64,000 nt of DNA from Bacteroidales bacterium (GTDB lineage Bacteria; Bacteroidota; Bacteroidia; Bacteroidales; F082). The position numbers and the translations under genes were made by a program. Of the stretch, positions 16,206-25,000 are shown one piece after another. Under the pieces are notes generated by a model, which did not search any database, had not been told where the DNA came from, and saw only the letters and a program-made list of their open reading frames with translations. The stretch spans positions 62,001 to 126,000 of the forward strand of contig JAKSNA010000004.1 of assembly GCA_024400295.1 (NCBI GenBank). Reading direction: 5' to 3'. Every line of letters begins with the position of its first letter. The stretch's first letter is position 1.

Positions 16206-16646
16206 ATGAATAAAATAATTCCTATAGCATCTGACCATGGTGGATTTGCCATGAAGCAATATATCATTGATAAACTGAGAGATAGCGGTTACGAAGTTAA
16301 AGATTACGGTTGTTATTCGGAGGAGAGTGTCGATTATCCCGACATGATTCATCCGTTGGCAAAGGATATAGAAGACGGTAAATATCCACTTGGGATTATT
16401 CTTTGCGGAAGTGGCAATGGCGCACAGATGACAGCGAATCATCATCATAATGTGCGGGCGGCTCTTTGTTGGAATGTCGAACTCGGAAAATTGGCTCGTC
16501 AGCATAATGATGCCAATATTCTTTCACTGCCTGGTCGTTTCATCAGCAATGAGCTTGCATGGGAGATTGTCAAGGCTTACCTGACGACAGATTTTGAAGG
16601 CGGACGTCACACACGCCGTATCGAAAAAATAGAATTCAAATATTAA
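16206..16646 (+). CDS. rpiB: Ribose-5-phosphate isomerase B
   Basis: A 146-residue RpiB/LacAB-family enzyme interconverting ribose-5-phosphate and ribulose-5-phosphate in the pentose phosphate pathway. Diagnostic features: IASDHGGFAMK near the N-terminus (phosphate and substrate binding), VDYPDMIHPLA, the catalytic-cysteine segment GIILCGSGNGAQM, and RAALCW. Length is standard. It starts 25 bases after a -7 box and is followed 2 bases later by the LutB-like gene, so the two are probably co-transcribed. Confidence 0.93.
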   Translation: MNKIIPIASDHGGFAMKQYIIDKLRDSGYEVKDYGCYSEESVDYPDMIHPLAKDIEDGKYPLGIILCGSGNGAQMTANHHHNVRAALCWNVELGKLARQHNDANILSLPGRFISNELAWEIVKAYLTTDFEGGRHTRRIEKIEFKY

Positions 16647-16648
16647 AT

Positions 16649-17998
16649 ATGTCGGAAAGTTCGTTTTTCAAGCAGAATGTTGACAAGATAGTTGCCGACG
16701 TGGAATTTCGCGGCAAGATGAACGCTCGTTACGACTTTTTCAAGAAAGTCGTGATGAACAGCGCGAGTCATTATTCTGATTTTGAACTTGAAAAATCGAG
16801 GGCTTTCAACATCCGCAACAAGGCTTTCAGGAATTACGACAAGCTTTTGGTTGATTTAGAGACAAACTGCCTCAATAACGGTGTCACTGTGAAATGGGCG
16901 CGTGACGCAGAAGAGGCGAAACAGATGGTCTATGACATCATTGTCGAAGAAAAAGCTAAAAATATCATCAAGACAAAAAATGCAGTCGCCGAAGAAATCG
17001 GATTACTTTCATTTTTGAAAATGAAGAAAATGAATGTAAGTGAAACAAATTCAGGCGATTTCGTATGTAATTGTGATGATGAGCGTCCGTCTGACTCACA
17101 GCATCCGTCGGCACACCTCACCTGTGATGAGATTTCAGAACGTTTCACTGAGAAATTTTCCGTGAAATCAAATCTGAAGCCGAATCAGTTGATGACGATA
17201 GTTCGTAAAGTTCTGAAAAACAGTTATTTAAATGCCGATATAGCGATAACTGGCGCAAATTTTCTCATTTCAGACACTGGTGGAATTGTCATAAACGAAG
17301 ACGAAGGCGATGTCTTGAAGTCAATGGCTTCAGCCGCAAAACATATAGTCTTGACAGGTATCGACAAACTTGTGGCTACGCTTGATGATATATCAACGTT
17401 ATTGCCGCTGTCATCAATTTATGAAGTGTCAATAAACAGAGTATCAACTAATTATATTTTTGCTAACAAACCTGATTACATTATTTTGGTTGACAATGGC
17501 CGTTCGGTTGTCATTGAGAAAAAGTATCAACGTCAAATCATGACATGTTTGGATTGTGGAGGTTGTCACAGCATTTGTCCGATTTTCAACACGATAGGCG
17601 GTCATGTCTATGAGATGTCGTTGCCAGGGCCTGTCGGAACGGTGATAAAACCAATAATTGAAGGCGCTGAGTCAGCATCGCATTTCGCCACACTATGCAC
17701 ATCTTGTCATCAATGTGATGATTATTGTCCGGTAAACATAAAACTCAGTGATCTGATTCTTCGTAACAGAATGGACATCGTGAAGGAAGACAAATCGCTG
17801 ATAGACGAGAAAAATCTGTTTTTATTCATGAACAAAAGGGTTGAGAACCGTAGGAATATGGACAGGCAGAATATGTTTATCAACGTGGAATACAAGCAGT
17901 TGATGAAGAAGAGTTGGGGTTCGAAACGTGTTGTTCCGGAATTTGCGCAGAAGACATTTTCGCAGCTCTGGAAAGAGGCGAACGGCATCACAGAATAA
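16649..17998 (+). CDS. LutB/LldF-like iron-sulfur protein (lactate utilisation family)
   Basis: A 449-residue cytoplasmic protein. The N-terminal half is the LUD domain (ITGANFLISDTGGIVINEDE is characteristic). The C-terminal part carries a ferredoxin-like double cluster: CLDCGGCHSICP (about residues 299-310) and CTSCHQCDDYCP (about 350-361), each able to ligate [4Fe-4S]. LutB is the electron-transfer subunit of the LutABC L-lactate dehydrogenase. Partners lutA and lutC are not adjacent here; the upstream neighbour is rpiB. A stand-alone redox role or distant partners are both possible. Confidence 0.85.
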   Translation: MSESSFFKQNVDKIVADVEFRGKMNARYDFFKKVVMNSASHYSDFELEKSRAFNIRNKAFRNYDKLLVDLETNCLNNGVTVKWARDAEEAKQMVYDIIVEEKAKNIIKTKNAVAEEIGLLSFLKMKKMNVSETNSGDFVCNCDDERPSDSQHPSAHLTCDEISERFTEKFSVKSNLKPNQLMTIVRKVLKNSYLNADIAITGANFLISDTGGIVINEDEGDVLKSMASAAKHIVLTGIDKLVATLDDISTLLPLSSIYEVSINRVSTNYIFANKPDYIILVDNGRSVVIEKKYQRQIMTCLDCGGCHSICPIFNTIGGHVYEMSLPGPVGTVIKPIIEGAESASHFATLCTSCHQCDDYCPVNIKLSDLILRNRMDIVKEDKSLIDEKNLFLFMNKRVENRRNMDRQNMFINVEYKQLMKKSWGSKRVVPEFAQKTFSQLWKEANGITE

Positions 17999-18078
17999 TT
18001 ATGAATTTTTAAATCTGTTAAAAAAAAAATATTAATATTGCACGTCAAAAAATTAGAAAATCAAATTAATACAACACA

Positions 18079-20664
18079 ATGAAAAAGCTATCTATGTTTT
18101 TGTTTATTGCGTTGATGAGTCTGGGACTTTTCGCGCAAGTTGAGATTACAGATGATTTCAACAGTTACAGTGAAGGCACTTTCAACGGCCAAGGCGGTTG
18201 GAAGGCGGTGAAACACAGCGCAGGCGGCGGCGTGCTGAAAATCGAATATGTAGGCGGCGACGGCACCACCACGCCTGACGAGACACTCGGCGTCTTCTTC
18301 GATGCTGCAAACACCAATTTCGGTGAGATTGCCACACACAAAGCGACAAACGGCTGGAATTTTGATTTCTCGCAGGGCGGCACCATCGAGATTGAAATTG
18401 ACATGTACCGTAACTATTGGGGCACTGTGTTTGGTGTCGGCTATGACGCTGACGGCGACGGCTCGGTGCTTCCTCCAATGAGTTATGAGACAACAAAACC
18501 AAACCCGAACCTTCCGACACAGGACGGCGGCATCTGGTTCACAACAACGTACAACAACACCAACGATGACCGTTTTATCAACGGTATAGTATTGCCTAAC
18601 AATATTTTAGCTGTTGACTATGACTACAATTACGAAGGTTGGATGCGTTGGAAGATGATGATTGACCTTGAGGCCAACAACGGTCAGGGCAGCGTTTCGA
18701 TGTTCATCGATCCGGAATGTTCAGGCGAGTTCCAGCCGGTTCCTGAGATTCAGGGTGTCAACTGCGGACTCACGCCAGGTTCAGGCGACCGCTTCGACCC
18801 GGCGATGTGGGACGGCGTGTTCTTCCTCAACAGCAGCCATGCCGGTTACGACAACTTCGTGCTTCGCACAATCCCAGCCGGTCTCGCTTCACAATTCATT
18901 GATTTCCAGGCTATTCCAGACCAGCTCGTTTCGGCAGCCCCGATACATCTCAACGCAACAGCTTCGTCAGGGCTTCCTGTGAGCTTTGAAGTCGTATCAG
19001 GTCCTGCAACAATTGATGGCAACACATTGACACTCACAGGCACTTCTGGTGTGGTGAAAGTGAAAGCCGTTCAGGACGGAGACTCAAACTGGCAGCCGGC
19101 TCCGGCAGTCACACGTACTTTTGAAGTCGTTGACCCTGACGCATATACACCAGAGATAACAATCCGCCGCCCATACGACGGAACAATGGTCTATGCCCCG
19201 ACACTCAATGATCCTATTCTCCTCGTTCTCAGCGCATACATTGAACACGGTGACGCCATCAAATTTGAAGATGTGACATGCACAATCAACGGTGATGAAA
19301 TGGAACTTGAAACAGCATATCCTAATGACCCGTCAAACGGTTATTGGTACACATCATGGACCCCGACATCGTACGGCAGCTTCGACATGACAGCCACAGT
19401 CACACAGAGCGGAGGAAAGACAACATCAGTATCAAACACATTCACAGTGACTAACGAGTTTAACGATATTGAAGTCACGGCATTTAACGGCGACCTCGTT
19501 GTTACGCCTGATCAGCAGAGCAACACCAAAGACTATGTGTTCCCGAGCCATGTCAATGCTTTCAACGAAATCAGATTGAACTATCAGCATCAGTGTGTCG
19601 GTGGTTGCGACCCTTACGACCGTGTCGGTTACTGCCGCGTGAAGAACTACCGCGGCGAATGGGTTGAACTCTTCCGTTACGTCGCCCCGTTCGGCGTGGA
19701 ATGCGAAGCCGACCTTGATGTTGCAGATTACACCACAGTGCTTCAGGGCCTCGTTGAGTTCGAGCTTTATTTCCAGACATGGACAGGCAACGGCTATGCT
19801 CCTATTGCCACTTTCAGCTATACGAAAGGAACGCCTGAGTATAAGTATGTTGATATGAATGAGTTGTGGTTTGGCATATATGATTTCGGTGACTATGCCA
19901 ACCAGCAGCCGGTTCCTGAAATCAATTACACCTTCTCGGAAGTGACTCAGAAAGCAAACTTGAAGGTCATCACCACAGGTCACAACTGGAGCAGCGGCAC
20001 AAACGGCGCATATAACACCGACAACGCAGCCGAATTCAGCAACAACACACATCACGTTTATGTCAATGGTACGAAGAAATACGACCAGCACAACTGGTTG
20101 ACATGCAACCCTAACCCTTACGGATGCCAGCCGCAGAACGGTACTTGGACATACGAGCGTTCGGGATGGTGCCCCGGTTCAATGGGTAAGGTGTGGGATT
20201 TCGACCTCAGCGAATATGTCAGCAACGGAAACGCAAAGATTTTCTATCAGTTCGACCCGACATACATCGACCAGTGCCATCCGAACTACCCTGACTGCGT
20301 GAACGGCCAGAACAACTGCCCGAACTGCTCGGCAGCCGACAACCCGATATTGAGACTGTCTGGTGCCGTTGTCAGCTACAGTAACGACATCGCTGTTGTG
20401 AACAATATCCTTTCCTTGATTGACCACAGCGACCCGTTTGAGGTTGGCATCAGACCAAATCCTGCAAAGTCAACATTAAGACTTTCAACGAATTATGACA
20501 AAGGTCGTATCTGCTGCCACATCTTGAACATGCAAGGTCAGGAAGTCCGCAACTTCGTGTTTGAAGGCGAGACGACAATTAACATCGAAGACCTTCCTTC
20601 AGGTGTCTATATGGTCAGCTTCATCGGCGGTCAGGTGGTCACAAGGAAGTTCGTGAAAGAGTAG
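18079..20664 (+). CDS. T9SS-exported PNGase F-like glycoamidase with accessory domains
   Basis: An 861-residue secreted protein: signal peptide (ends LGLFAQ), an N-terminal lectin-like domain (~20-270), an Ig-like domain (~275-350, ASSGLPVSFEVVSGPATIDG), a second beta domain, a PNGase F-type two-jelly-roll region (~465-770) and a T9SS sorting domain (VGIRPNPAKSTLRL onwards). Alignment from memory with Elizabethkingia PNGase F is clear in QCVGGCDPYDR, KGTPEYKY and NGTWTYERSGWCPGS. The catalytic Asp60 equivalent is D514 and the Glu206 equivalent is E652, but the Glu118 position is Gln566 (YFQTW). It may therefore be a weakly active or altered N-glycan-releasing amidase, or a glycan-binding derivative. 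A strong terminator follows. Confidence 0.85.
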   Translation: MKKLSMFLFIALMSLGLFAQVEITDDFNSYSEGTFNGQGGWKAVKHSAGGGVLKIEYVGGDGTTTPDETLGVFFDAANTNFGEIATHKATNGWNFDFSQGGTIEIEIDMYRNYWGTVFGVGYDADGDGSVLPPMSYETTKPNPNLPTQDGGIWFTTTYNNTNDDRFINGIVLPNNILAVDYDYNYEGWMRWKMMIDLEANNGQGSVSMFIDPECSGEFQPVPEIQGVNCGLTPGSGDRFDPAMWDGVFFLNSSHAGYDNFVLRTIPAGLASQFIDFQAIPDQLVSAAPIHLNATASSGLPVSFEVVSGPATIDGNTLTLTGTSGVVKVKAVQDGDSNWQPAPAVTRTFEVVDPDAYTPEITIRRPYDGTMVYAPTLNDPILLVLSAYIEHGDAIKFEDVTCTINGDEMELETAYPNDPSNGYWYTSWTPTSYGSFDMTATVTQSGGKTTSVSNTFTVTNEFNDIEVTAFNGDLVVTPDQQSNTKDYVFPSHVNAFNEIRLNYQHQCVGGCDPYDRVGYCRVKNYRGEWVELFRYVAPFGVECEADLDVADYTTVLQGLVEFELYFQTWTGNGYAPIATFSYTKGTPEYKYVDMNELWFGIYDFGDYANQQPVPEINYTFSEVTQKANLKVITTGHNWSSGTNGAYNTDNAAEFSNNTHHVYVNGTKKYDQHNWLTCNPNPYGCQPQNGTWTYERSGWCPGSMGKVWDFDLSEYVSNGNAKIFYQFDPTYIDQCHPNYPDCVNGQNNCPNCSAADNPILRLSGAVVSYSNDIAVVNNILSLIDHSDPFEVGIRPNPAKSTLRLSTNYDKGRICCHILNMQGQEVRNFVFEGETTINIEDLPSGVYMVSFIGGQVVTRKFVKE

Positions 20665-20694
20665 AAAGTTTATAAAGTTATAAAGTTAAAAGGT

Positions 20695-20736
20695 GGGCTG
20701 GCGCAAGATGGTTTTTTTGTGCCAGCCCCCTTTTTT
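20695..20736 (+). terminator. Rho-independent terminator after the PNGase F-like gene
   Basis: A GC-rich stem (gggctggcgcaa pairing with ttgtgccagccc) followed by ccttttttattt. Confidence 0.9.
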
Positions 20737-20880
20737 ATTTTTAATGACTGATTTCATGTTTAATTTGACAGAAGTACATGCGTTATTTAAGACCTATAGG
20801 TCAAAATTTCAGATTAATATTGGGCGCAAATGAATTTTAAGAACAAAGAACAAAATTATTACGTTCTGCGATATTTTTAT

Positions 20881-20888
20881 TACTTTTG
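20881..20888 (+). promoter_or_regulatory. -7 box TACTTTTG of the DUF3791/DUF3990 cassette
   Basis: TACTTTTG ends 10 bases before the ATG at 20899, which makes the earlier ATG at 20830 untenable as a start. Confidence 0.6.
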
Positions 20889-20898
20889 CAAAAAAAAC

Positions 20899-21117
20899 AT
20901 GAATTTTAAAACGACATACATTATAATGACAATTCGCAAGTTTGCGGAGCATTATTCGATAGCTTGGAAAGAATCCTATCAATATTTGAAAAAATATGGT
21001 GGTATCTCTTTCCTTGACGATTGCTATGAAGCGGAACACACATTGTCGTTTGATGATGCCATAGAAGATCTGACGAGAGTTTGTGAAAACAACGGAGGAG
21101 GGTTGAAATATGCTTAA
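20899..21117 (+). CDS. DUF3791-type small protein (first gene of cassette)
   Basis: A 72-residue protein resembling DUF3791: TIRKFAEHYSIAWKESYQYL then KYGGISFLDDCYEAEHTLS and a C-terminal DDAIEDLTRVCENNGG. These small helical proteins are commonly encoded beside DUF3990 proteins in Bacteroidota and Firmicutes, an arrangement that resembles a toxin-antitoxin operon, although this is not proven. The start at 20899 is preferred because the promoter is at 20881; an ATG at 20926 is also possible. It overlaps the DUF3990 remnant by 8 bases. Confidence 0.65.
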   Translation: MNFKTTYIIMTIRKFAEHYSIAWKESYQYLKKYGGISFLDDCYEAEHTLSFDDAIEDLTRVCENNGGGLKYA

Positions 21118-21226
21118 ATTGTACCACGGTTCAAATATAAAGATTGAAAAAATCGATTTGTCAAAAGGACGTATCAACAAAGATTTTGGCACGGAAAAAG
21201 CAATCTCAAAACTTCAAGTGTTATGA
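21110..21226 (+). pseudogene. Internally deleted DUF3990 remnant (ADP-ribosyltransferase-like)
   Basis: The 38 codons begin like intact DUF3990 proteins (LYHGSNIKIEKIDLSKGRIN, then KDFG) and then jump to TEKAISKLQVL, which resembles the extreme C-terminus. The intact family is around 150-180 residues, so the catalytic middle is missing while the reading frame is kept. Its ATG overlaps the stop of the first DUF3791 gene, and its TGA overlaps the ATG of the next gene (ATGA), so the coupled operon layout survives. The putative ART activity must be lost. Confidence 0.65.
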
Positions 21227-21453
21227 GTAAAGAACAAATTTTCATAACTGACACATTGCTGTCGGGCGTTGTGAATCTTATCATAGAAAACAAGAATGTT
21301 TCCATACAGGAAGCCCTCAATATTCTATATAACTCTGAAACTTATAAGAAAATCATAGACACAGAAACGGGTTTGTATATTCAAAGTGCTGATTACAATT
21401 ATGAAGTTCTGGAAGAGGAACTTTCAGGTGGAAATAAAATATATTTGATTTAG
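21223..21453 (+). CDS. Second DUF3791-like small protein
   Basis: A 76-residue helical protein. The segment NILYNSETYKKIIDTETGLY followed by IQSADYNYEVLEEEL matches the companion DUF3791-type protein usually encoded after DUF3990. It starts within the stop codon of the DUF3990 remnant (ATGA), implying translational coupling. It appears intact. Its role, possibly as an antitoxin to the lost ART-like protein, is inference. Confidence 0.6.
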   Translation: MSKEQIFITDTLLSGVVNLIIENKNVSIQEALNILYNSETYKKIIDTETGLYIQSADYNYEVLEEELSGGNKIYLI

Positions 21454-21608
21454 AAAATTTCCTTTGTGGATTATTAAAAAATATTGCTACATTTGCGACT
21501 TGAAAAATTGAATTAAACATTTTCTTTACCTGCGCACTATCGGAAAATTGTGAATTTTTAAAAGAAGAATTGACCTGCACACCAAAAAAGACGGACCTGC
21601 GCCCGTCT

Positions 21609-21650
21609 TTATCATTCGTGAAATTTATGCAATTCGTGGTGACTACTTCA
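21609..21650. repeat. 'attcgtg' intergenic repeat
   Basis: ttatcattcgtgaaatttat then gcaattcgtggtgactactt; same family as 8879-8955 and 1496-1610. It overlaps the 3' end of the thioredoxin-like gene on the minus strand. Confidence 0.65.
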
Positions 21651-22647
21651 AATAATCACTGACAAAGTTCATCAGTTCCTCGCCAGCGAGGTTTCTTGCC
21701 ACGATGACACCGTCTTTGTTGATGATAACATTCTGCGGGATGAAGGCGATACAGTATTCGTCGGCAACCTGGTTGTTCCAGCCTTTGAGGTCGCTGGTGT
21801 GGTTTTCCCAAGTCAGACTGTCGTCGGCAACAGCTTTCTGCCATACTGCCCTGTCGGTGTCTAAAGAAACGCTCACAACGTCAAAACCTTTGTCTTTGAA
21901 AGCGTTATAGACCGCAACGACATTCGGGTTCTCCTTGCGGCAGTCGGGACACCATGAAGCCCAGAAATCAACCATCGTGAGATTGTTGTTTTCCACAAAT
22001 TCACTTAAGACAAAAATTCCGCCATCAATAGTCTCCTGCTTGAAATCAAGGCATTTGCTGCCAACAGAAACTTTCCTGACCTTGATGATGTATTTTTTCA
22101 TCAGCTTGATGTATCCGCTGTTCACGTTTTCAAAACTTTCAAGAAGTTTCAATTGGTCTTCATCGGCGAAAGCCCATTTGTAACGGTATAAAGCGTATGC
22201 GCCTATGGCATCGGTGTGGTTTTCTTTGACAAATCTCATCGCCTCATACATCAGTTCTGTCTCGTCTCCGATAGAGTTGAGTTGCTCGTCCAAAGCAATC
22301 AGACTGTTCTGACGTTCGCCAGCCTGAATATTTATCTGGTTATAATTCTGGCAGTCGCCGGTAATCATAACATCTTCATTATCAACAAAAAACACTAAAG
22401 GTTTCTTCAAATTTTTAATATTGATTAAATAAGCGTCTGAGTTTGCGCCTTTTTCAACTTTGAAGACAGCTTTTTCCTTCTTCATTATTACGCTGTCGAT
22501 AGAAACAATGTCTTCGTTTACAAACTTTTGAAGATAAACGGTCTTGCCGTTGGTGTTTTTAAGATTAACATTGATTTTCAATGAGTTTTTGTCGGAACAC
22601 GATGCAAGACACATCAGTGCCAACAGAGCGATGAATAGTTTTTTCAT
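21643..22647 (-). CDS. TlpA-like thioredoxin-fold lipoprotein with N-terminal DUF4369-like domain
   Basis: A 334-residue lipoprotein: signal with lipobox LMCLASC, a beta-rich N-terminal domain (~20-120, DUF4369-like), a helical linker and a C-terminal redoxin domain with active site FWASWCPDC (CPDC motif) and cis-Pro region AFIPQNVIINKDG. It should work in the periplasm as a disulfide reductase or isomerase. Its ATG overlaps the mreD stop (ATGA), so it is the last gene of the purH-mreBCD transcript. In many Bacteroidota this position is held by penicillin-binding protein 2 and RodA. Confidence 0.85.
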   Translation of the reverse strand: MKKLFIALLALMCLASCSDKNSLKINVNLKNTNGKTVYLQKFVNEDIVSIDSVIMKKEKAVFKVEKGANSDAYLINIKNLKKPLVFFVDNEDVMITGDCQNYNQINIQAGERQNSLIALDEQLNSIGDETELMYEAMRFVKENHTDAIGAYALYRYKWAFADEDQLKLLESFENVNSGYIKLMKKYIIKVRKVSVGSKCLDFKQETIDGGIFVLSEFVENNNLTMVDFWASWCPDCRKENPNVVAVYNAFKDKGFDVVSVSLDTDRAVWQKAVADDSLTWENHTSDLKGWNNQVADEYCIAFIPQNVIINKDGVIVARNLAGEELMNFVSDYLK

Positions 22648-23168
22648 ACAATTTTTTTCTTTTTTATAGGTTTAAACAAATAAGATATTAACAGAATAAG
22701 CAGTGCAGAGACTGGCACACTTGCGAGCATTTCCAGCAAAATCACGCCTATCAGCTTGAAAGTGAATGCTTCCAAAAGGAAAAACGTGAAGTTATGGATT
22801 ATCAGGATGATGAGCGAATAGACAAAAAACCAGGCGGCACCTTTTTTCTCGACTGTCGGTTCTTGTTTTTCGTCGAGTTCACTTTTTCTGGTCATCATGT
22901 CTATGACATACGGCCTGAGGTAGGCGACAAGGACTGTCGCTGCGGCGTTGAGTCCCGGTGTTCCGTTGAAGACATCGACGGCTATGCCCATTGCGAAACC
23001 TTCAAGAAGCAGTTGGATCCTTGGGGTTTTGAACGGACGTTGCATGATGAAAATTATGTAAACAACAGGGTGGACGTAGCTGCCGAGACAGATGTTGTCA
23101 AGCATCAGAACCTGCACTAAAAGCAGACAGATAAAACTTAATATGTTCTTTATCTGGGTGTTAAGCAT
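22644..23168 (-). CDS. mreD: Rod-shape-determining protein MreD
   Basis: A 174-residue inner-membrane protein with about five hydrophobic helices and the MreD-like feature GFAMGIAVDVFNGTPGLNA. It works with MreB and MreC to organise lateral cell-wall synthesis. It overlaps mreC by 19 bases and the following thioredoxin-like gene by 4, a tight operon. The C-terminus is Lys-rich (PIKKKKIV). Identification rests on motif plus position directly after mreC. Confidence 0.9.
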   Translation of the reverse strand: MLNTQIKNILSFICLLLVQVLMLDNICLGSYVHPVVYIIFIMQRPFKTPRIQLLLEGFAMGIAVDVFNGTPGLNAAATVLVAYLRPYVIDMMTRKSELDEKQEPTVEKKGAAWFFVYSLIILIIHNFTFFLLEAFTFKLIGVILLEMLASVPVSALLILLISYLFKPIKKKKIV

Positions 23169-23953
23169 AATGAATCAATTTCCGACTTGAAATTATTTTT
23201 CACCACATAGACATGTTGAAGCGTACTGAAATTTGTTGAGAACTTCAGTCTCGCCGACTTGAAATCGTCTCTTTCTTCGGGTATGTTTTCTTCGATGATG
23301 CCGATGGATATGCCGGCGGGCAGAGTGTTCGAGAAACCGCTGGTCACCAGCAAATCGCCTTTTTTGATGTCAACATGTGCCGGAATGTCAATCACGGTGC
23401 CGTAATCGCAGCCGTCATTTTTCCACACTACGCTTGCAATGTTCTGATTGTCAACAAATCTCGCGCTTGTCACTGAATAAGTGTTGAGCAGACTCATCAC
23501 CGATGCGTAATGATTGCTGACGTTTATCACCTTCCCGACGACACCGTTGTCGCTGATTACGCCCATGTCAACCTCAACGCCGTCAATACGCCCCTTGTTG
23601 ATCATGATGTAATTGTTTGTCTCATGAAGGCTGTTGCTGATGACATTCGCTGGCATATAGGTGAAAGTCTGGTCGGTGAATGTCGAGTCGCTGTTGAAGT
23701 TGTATTTTTCCAACGTATTCATCAGGAATGCATTACGTTTGGCTAATAACTCATTCTCACTCTTCAGGTTGAAATAATCGCCGATGTTGGACATTTTCTC
23801 ATGGACACCGCCGGTGATGCTGTTCGACACGCTGACTAATTTTCTGTTATGATACGGGAGACTGTTAAGTATCAATAAGATACAAACAATCTCAAGCAGC
23901 AGGAACAACAAAGCTGCACTGTATTTCTTCAAGAAAACGAGAAGGTTGTACAT
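23150..23953 (-). CDS. mreC: Rod-shape-determining protein MreC
   Basis: A 267-residue bitopic protein: N-terminal membrane anchor (residues ~12-32), coiled coil, then the MreC beta-barrel pair (DGVEVDMGVISDNGVVGKVI and GDLLVTSGFSNTLPAGISIG are characteristic). It scaffolds the elongasome in the periplasm. It lies 12 bases downstream of mreB. Confidence 0.93.
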   Translation of the reverse strand: MYNLLVFLKKYSAALLFLLLEIVCILLILNSLPYHNRKLVSVSNSITGGVHEKMSNIGDYFNLKSENELLAKRNAFLMNTLEKYNFNSDSTFTDQTFTYMPANVISNSLHETNNYIMINKGRIDGVEVDMGVISDNGVVGKVINVSNHYASVMSLLNTYSVTSARFVDNQNIASVVWKNDGCDYGTVIDIPAHVDIKKGDLLVTSGFSNTLPAGISIGIIEENIPEERDDFKSARLKFSTNFSTLQHVYVVKNNFKSEIDSLCLTPR

Positions 23954-23965
23954 TTGAGAGGTCCG

Positions 23966-24988
23966 TTACTTGATTAGGAACGGGAATTTGTCAAAGTTTT
24001 TGAGTGCGATGCCGGTGCCGCGTGCCACGGCACGTAGTGGGTCTTCGGCCACGTGTATAGGAAGCTGTGTCCTGTCGTGCAGACGTTTGTCGAGGCCTCT
24101 CAGCAGTGCGCCGCCGCCGGTGAGGTAGATGCCGGTGCGGAAGATGTCGGCTGAAAGCTCTGGCGGTGTGTCTTCAAGGGTGTTCAGCACGGCGGCTTCG
24201 ATCTTCGAGATGCTCTTGTCGAGGCAGTGCGCTATCTCCTTGTAGTTCACCTTTATCTCCTTCGGGATGCCGGTGAGCATGTCGCGCCCGTGCACGGCGT
24301 AGTCCTCAGGTGGATTGTCGAGTTCCTGAATGGCTGAGCCGACCTCTATCTTTATCAGTTCGGCGGTGCGTTCACCGATGTTCATGTTGTGTTCCTTGCG
24401 CATGAAGTCAACGATTTCTTCAGTGAAGTCGTCGCCGGCCACGCGTATCGACTTGTTTGTGACGATGCCGCCGAGTGCGATGACGGCTATCTCCGAGGTG
24501 CCGCCGCCTATGTCAACGATCATGTTGCCCATCGGTTCGAGGACGTCGATGCCGATGCCAATGGCAGCTGCCATCGGTTCGTGTATCAGCCTTACTTCCT
24601 TCGCTCCGGCCTGTTCAGCACTGTCTTTGACGGCTCTTTCCTCAACTTCGGTGATGCCTGAAGGGATGCAGATGACCATCTTCAGCGCCGGTGGGAAAAT
24701 CGAGTTGTGGAAGTTTATCATCTTTATCATATCGCGAAGCATGAACTCAGCCGCCTGAAAGTCGGCGATGACGCCATCGCGTAAAGGTCTGATAGTCTTG
24801 ATGTTTTCATGTGTCTTGCCATGCATCATCATGGCACGCTTGCCCACCGCCATAATCTGCTGGGTGTCGCGCTGCAACGCCACTATGGAAGGCTCGTCAA
24901 CCATCACCTTGTCGTTGTAGATGATGATGGTGTTGGCCGTGCCAAGGTCAATTGCCAATTCTTTGTTTAAGAACGAGAAGAGTCCCAT
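23966..24988 (-). CDS. mreB: Rod-shape-determining actin homologue MreB
   Basis: A 340-residue actin-fold ATPase forming membrane-associated filaments. Phosphate-1 motif IDLGTANTIIIYN, phosphate-2 motif MIVDIGGGTSEIAVIALGG and the adenosine motif GIYLTGGGALLRG are present. Length and sequence are standard. Second gene of the purH-mreBCD unit, 12 bases after purH. Confidence 0.97.
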   Translation of the reverse strand: MGLFSFLNKELAIDLGTANTIIIYNDKVMVDEPSIVALQRDTQQIMAVGKRAMMMHGKTHENIKTIRPLRDGVIADFQAAEFMLRDMIKMINFHNSIFPPALKMVICIPSGITEVEERAVKDSAEQAGAKEVRLIHEPMAAAIGIGIDVLEPMGNMIVDIGGGTSEIAVIALGGIVTNKSIRVAGDDFTEEIVDFMRKEHNMNIGERTAELIKIEVGSAIQELDNPPEDYAVHGRDMLTGIPKEIKVNYKEIAHCLDKSISKIEAAVLNTLEDTPPELSADIFRTGIYLTGGGALLRGLDKRLHDRTQLPIHVAEDPLRAVARGTGIALKNFDKFPFLIK

Positions 24989-25000
24989 AACTTTATATTT

